DNA from: Lolium rigidum
Lineage: Eukaryota > Streptophyta > Magnoliopsida > Poales > Poaceae
Length of the DNA: 64,000 nt
Assembly (NCBI RefSeq): GCF_022539505.1
Contig: NC_061510.1
Span: 277,594,330-277,658,329, forward strand
Direction: 5' to 3'
Positions 60,020 to 64,000 of the stretch are shown here, one piece after another. The number at the start of each line of letters is the position of its first letter. Position 1 is the first letter of the stretch. The notes beneath the pieces were generated by a model that was not told where the DNA came from, searched no databases, and worked only from the letters and a program-made list of their open reading frames with translations. Made by a program: the position numbers and the translations under genes.

Positions 60020-60480
60020 GACTGTCAGGTCTATGCCGACGGCATTGCCGTCGGTGTAGACGCTGAGCCTGGCCGCGCGCCACGTAGCTTTGCATGCCCC
60101 ATGCAGATGCCGAGGGGGTTGCCCTCGGCGTATCACGCATAGCTGGCCGCACCACGTCGCTCCACGTCGCCTCTCCGTCACGCAGGAACCCTGCCTATGC
60201 CGAGGGCCAGGCCGTCGGCGTCTCCGGCCCTCCGTTAACGGCGACGGCGCGACGGGACGCTGCGCCGAGGGCTCGGACGCCGAGGGGTGGACGTGGCCGT
60301 CGGCGTATGGAGCGTACGCCGAGGGCCAGCCGTACGCCGACGACGTGGCTGCGTGTGCCGACGGAGCTGAACGCCGACGAGGTACGCCGAGGGCTGCCGT
60401 CGGCGTAGCCTACGCCGAGGGCCAGGCATGGCTACGCCGACGGCAGCCGGCCGTCGGCGTAGATGAGCATTCCTGTAGTG
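60020..60480 (+). mobile_element. CACTA subterminal repeats and right terminus
   Basis: Dense direct and inverted copies of the (C)TACGCCGAGGGC / GCCGTCGGCGTA word, ending GCATTCCTGTAGTG at 60480. The last 13 bases, CATTCCTGTAGTG, equal the right terminus of the CACTA element in the FT-like intron, so the two belong to one family. The left terminus of this copy was not found. Confidence 0.88.
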
Positions 60481-61265
60481 CGTCAAGGTGCCCTAAGGTA
60501 TTTTGAATCGAGAATCTTGATTAAATCTGGTGCAAACTTACCACTGGTTAATTTTATTATTTGTGGCAAGTATAGATTGGATAGACCAGATGATAACTAT
60601 AGGCTGATAGTTTGTTCCCAGTCAAACTCTGTGTTGTTTAAATCAACTATTTTTATCTTGATTTGTTCACTCATTTTTGTTACCAAAACGATACACCACA
60701 GTGGAGGCATGCTGAAAATTCCCAACGAAATAGTATCATACAGTATACACAACATGTCTGCTCCTAACAATCACTTAATTATGTTGATCTTGACAGGGGA
60801 CAAATGCCAAAATAAGGAATGAAGAGGACGGAAAACGGATGAAGTGCTCAACCGAGTGTCCAGAGGGCATCAACCTACTCGGTTGCTGACTTCGGTGCTG
60901 CGCTTGATAGGCCACTACGTCTGCTAGCTGGTGGTTCGGATTGGCCACGTGCCAATGGTACCTCTGAACCCAGGTTGTTATTTTCTGATTTCTGCGTCAA
61001 TTGATGCATGTTGTTTCCCTTTTTTGCAACTAATGTGGTTGTGGATGGATAATGCAGTGCGGAGGTCCAATGAAATTGATCACCTGCGTCCATGTTGGAT
61101 AGAATGTGTGAGCTCTGTTTGCATGATTTGTTTGTTAGTAATAGTATTTCCGATCTGTTCGATTGCGTGATGTGAAATTTAACTTCTTGATCACATGTAA
61201 GATACATTATCATGGTTCAGGCCAAGGGAGCGATAATCATGTTATGTTGTTTCATGTGCATAATT
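60481..61265 (+). other. Possible plant gene fragment (two exon-like blocks)
   Basis: TTGACAG precedes a block at about 60796-60970 ending CCCAG|GTTG, and GATAATGCAG precedes 61056-61108 ending before GTGTGAGC. The splice-like edges suggest exons of a decayed gene, but frames are broken in the first block and I recognise no family. Confidence 0.2.
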
Positions 61266-62056
61266 TTTTTTTGAGAACCCACAGGAGATCTGCGTGTCAT
61301 TATATTAAGCATATAGAAGCGGACCAAGATGTCCCATACAAACGGATAGCAGCCACCAAGCAAACCGGCCTACCTAAGGAGGCCAGAAACTAGTGGACAT
61401 CTCTAAGCCGCCTACCTCTACACTCACACCAAACCCGCCATTCCTCGAGAACTAACCCTAAGGTAACGTTCACCGGCGACAACTTGCCATCAAAGACCCT
61501 AGCGTTGCGTTCGAGCCATAGCATGCGCATAGTGAGCATGATCAGTGAGTTGGCCTTCTTCCTATCCGTCGGCGGGAACCACCACTCATTGATGCCGTCG
61601 TCTCCCATTGGTACGATGTCTGGAAGGCCCAACCGGACCACCAAGCCGGACCAAACCGCCTGAGAGAACACACAATGGAGCGAGAGGTGGTCGAGAGTTT
61701 CCTCAGCAACGTTACACAGGGGGCACATGGTGTGAGTGGGCAAGCCGCGGCGCAGCCTCCGATCTGCCGTCCAACACCTACGCCTCAAAGCCAGCCAAGC
61801 ATGTAGCTTGTACTGCAACGGCGCGAAGGAGTCCCAAACCAGCGTCGCCCCTGGCAGCCCGCACGTACCATGCCAGAGCACACGGTAAGCAGACTTAGAG
61901 GAAAAACGTTCGTCACCACTCCACTTCGAGGTGAACCGGTCCTCTCCAACCCCCGTCCAGGGCACGTGTGTAACAGCCTCCCAAAGGCGAAGGTATTGAA
62001 CAATCGCCGGCACGGAGAGCTCGCCGGAGATGTTCGCAGCCCACGCATATTTGATC
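61266..62056 (-). mobile_element. LINE 3' fragment (RT-associated zinc-binding domain)
   Basis: The minus frame 62013-61390 encodes 'SSKSAYRVLWHG', 'HAWLALRRRCWTADRRLRRG', 'CPLCNVAEETLDHLSLHCVF' and a closing 'MLTMRMLWLERNARVFDG', the standard tail of plant LINE ORF2. The 3' end is a T run at 61266-61274. 5'-truncated, without reverse transcriptase. The 207-codon frame itself is uninterrupted. Confidence 0.88.
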
Positions 62057-62191
62057 TAAGATCATCTTAAAATGGTTTATGTACATTGTGAACGAGTCAT
62101 AGTTGTTTTAGTTCAGTCGTGTATATGTCCAGTGAAGTGCCTAAAGCTTCAGCTTTTCAGTTCAAATGTTAGGTTTGTACCAATATTATGT

Positions 62192-64000
62192 TTTTTTTTA
62201 TAAAGGATGCTTTATTACTTATGAGAAAGCAATTACATCCAGCCTCTGCATAACCAGGATGCACACAGCCGTTTTTGAGGTCTCGAGTTCAAAAAAGATG
62301 CCAAACTAAAAAAAACTAGGCGAAATACATATCGGAACGATGAATCATATAACGCCTAAGGTGTGGGTGGGGCTTCAATCCGTAGACTATGCTGCCACCC
62401 ATGTAGGGAAAAAGTATCCCTCGCCGTAGCCTCCAATCGTATACAGACCTCCGTAAATAGGTCTTGGTTCCCCATGCGCTGAAGAGATAACCATGAACGA
62501 AGAATCCCTGTACATCTGTAGATGACCTGCAACAAGGAGAAATTTTTGTCATTAAAAATCTTGTCATTTCTACTCAGCCAAAGCGCCCAGATAACTGCTA
62601 GCGCCCCCACCCTAAGAAGCAACTTGAACCTTGCATCTATTTCATGAAGCCAATTACCAAAGACATTGGCTACACTAGTGGGAGGATACAAGGTAGACGC
62701 TACTTGGATGACAGACCAAATAGATCTCGCAAACTGGCATCGGAAGAAGAGGTGTTTAATAGTTTCATCATGATGACAAAAAACACATCTAGTATTTCCG
62801 TGCCAATTCCGCTTAACAAGATTGTCTTTGGTGAGGATGACTCCTCGACGAAGATACCATCCAAATATTTTTATTTTTAATGGTATCTTCATCTTCCAAA
62901 TTTTCTTATTGTTATCAACCGGTAAATCAGAATGAAGTATGGCGCTATATAAAGATTTTACCGAGAAAGAGCCATCTACATGTAAATTCCACCTAAATTC
63001 ATCTGGTTCAGGCGACAGGTTAACATCCCCCAACCTCTGAATTAAAGTATTCCATGCCAGTAGCCTTTGTCCTAGCAAAATTCGTCGGAACGTCACATTC
63101 GGTGGAGAGGTAGCCATTACTGTGGCAATGGTATCTCCTTGGCGACGAACGATACTATACAACGCAGGATACTGTTCACTTAGAGGTGCATTGTCTAACC
63201 AAGCATCTTCCCAGAACCGTATCTGTGCTCCATTCTTAATTGAGAAAGTACCATGACGAAAAAATACATTTTTTGTGGCCATTAGACCAGCCCAGAAGTG
63301 TGAATCTCCAGGTTTCCAAACCACCTGAGATAACGTCTTGGAGCCGATATACTTTCTCCGAAGAATAGTTTGCCAAATCCCATCCTCGGTAAGGAGCTTA
63401 AAAAGCCATTTACCCAGCGAGGCTGAGTTCTTGACTTCCAGGTCATGAACTCCAAGCCCGCCTTGATCTTTGGGACTACAAACTACACTCCATTTAACCG
63501 ATCGATACTTCTTTTCTCGCTATCACCTTGCCAAAAGAATCTGGATCGATAATAATCGAGTTTATGCAGAATTCCTTTTGGCAAAAGGAAGAATGATAAC
63601 ATATACAGTACCATATTTGTCAGTACCGAATTAATGAGTACCAATCTTCCTCCCAGGGATAGCAATTTGCCTTTCCAACTACTAAGGCGTTTCTGTAGTC
63701 TTTCTTCTACAATTTTCCATTCAGCAATCGTGAGTCTCCGGTAATGAATTGGAATACCCGGATAGCGAATAGGAAATTGGCCTTGCCCACAACCGAACAA
63801 CTCGTATATAGAGCTGTATCATCTTGGGCGTCACCGAAACGGAACAATTCACTTTTATGGAAATTAATTTTCAATCCCGACAAGCTGCTCAAAAGCCACC
63901 AAGATTAATTTGAGGTTTTGAGCTTTTGCGAGATCATGATCCATAAATAGAATTGTATCATCGGCATATTGAAGAATAGATAAACCACCATCAACCAGAT
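62192..64000 (-). mobile_element. LINE ORF2, continuing beyond the window
   Basis: The 3' end is at a T run (62192-62200). The minus frame 63324-62356 (322 codons) has 'SHFWAGLMATKNVFF', 'RFWEDAWLDNAPLSEQYPAL', 'CVFCHHDETIKHLFFRCQFA' and 'VIWALWLSRNDKIFND'. Upstream, 63800-63483 has 'YPGIPIHYRRLTIAEWKIVE' and 'GRLVLINSVLTNMVLYML'. At the window edge the reverse transcriptase active site reads 'LQYADDTILFMDHDLA', with YADD intact. Frame breaks lie near 63800 and 63480-63330. A different family from the LINE at 61266. Confidence 0.9.

Noticed and set aside
60090..60506. Long overlapping frames on both strands near the CACTA end
   Set aside because: They translate the subterminal repeat words (repeated Ala-Glu-Gly and Arg-Arg-Arg patterns); no real protein.
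1..64000. tRNA, rRNA, riboswitch or prophage-like elements
   Set aside because: None seen on either strand by inspection; tRNA-like strings are limited to retroelement primer sites.

Overview
This is nuclear DNA of a grass, most likely a core Pooideae species (Triticeae or a close relative). The evidence is two plant genes with GT-AG introns in a sea of nested LTR retrotransposons, CACTA transposons, Stowaway MITEs and LINE fragments, with one 100-N assembly gap. Nothing bacterial or organellar was seen.

Host genes. Positions 2044-8054 (+) hold four 3' exons of a UBX-domain gene resembling plant PUX11; its N-terminal exons are not visible in the window. Positions 12863-17218 (-) hold a complete four-exon FLOWERING LOCUS T (FT/PEBP) gene encoding 174 residues. 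It is closest, as I remember the sequences, to the OsFTL10/FT3 clade. The two genes converge tail to tail. The FT gene has Asn at the position of the FT-diagnostic Tyr85, a 133/127-bp tandem duplication across the intron 1/exon 2 junction, and a 2.3-kb CACTA element with a clean GTA target-site duplication in intron 1.

Repeats between and after the genes. 8.7-12.5 kb is LINE and gypsy debris. 20937-28139 is a complete-ended Tat-lineage Ty3/gypsy element on the minus strand (TSD GACGT) that keeps gag but has lost protease and nearly all of pol. 28-34.5 kb is gene-poor, with MITEs and degenerate repeats. 34.7-38.9 kb is the 5' half of a chromovirus. An Athila-like LTR (-) cuts it at 38872. That LTR is in turn split by a second Tat element, 39260-47131 (+, TSD CTCTC), which keeps RT-RNaseH-integrase but has lost most of gag. 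A 100-N gap (48240-48339) separates this from an Athila-like gag-only element (+, to 56218). That element sits in the 3' remnant of another LTR element, which sits in a CACTA element ending at 60480. The window closes with two LINEs (-).

Most interesting signals. (1) Both Tat elements carry, between pol and the 3' LTR and opposite to pol, an acidic Ser-rich ORF with a conserved TATA-like leader. (2) All four Tat LTRs keep three strong hairpins just downstream of the TATA box; changes in one stem are tolerated as G.U pairs only in the sense RNA. (3) The two Tat copies have complementary deletions. (4) The FT-like protein has unusual pocket residues.
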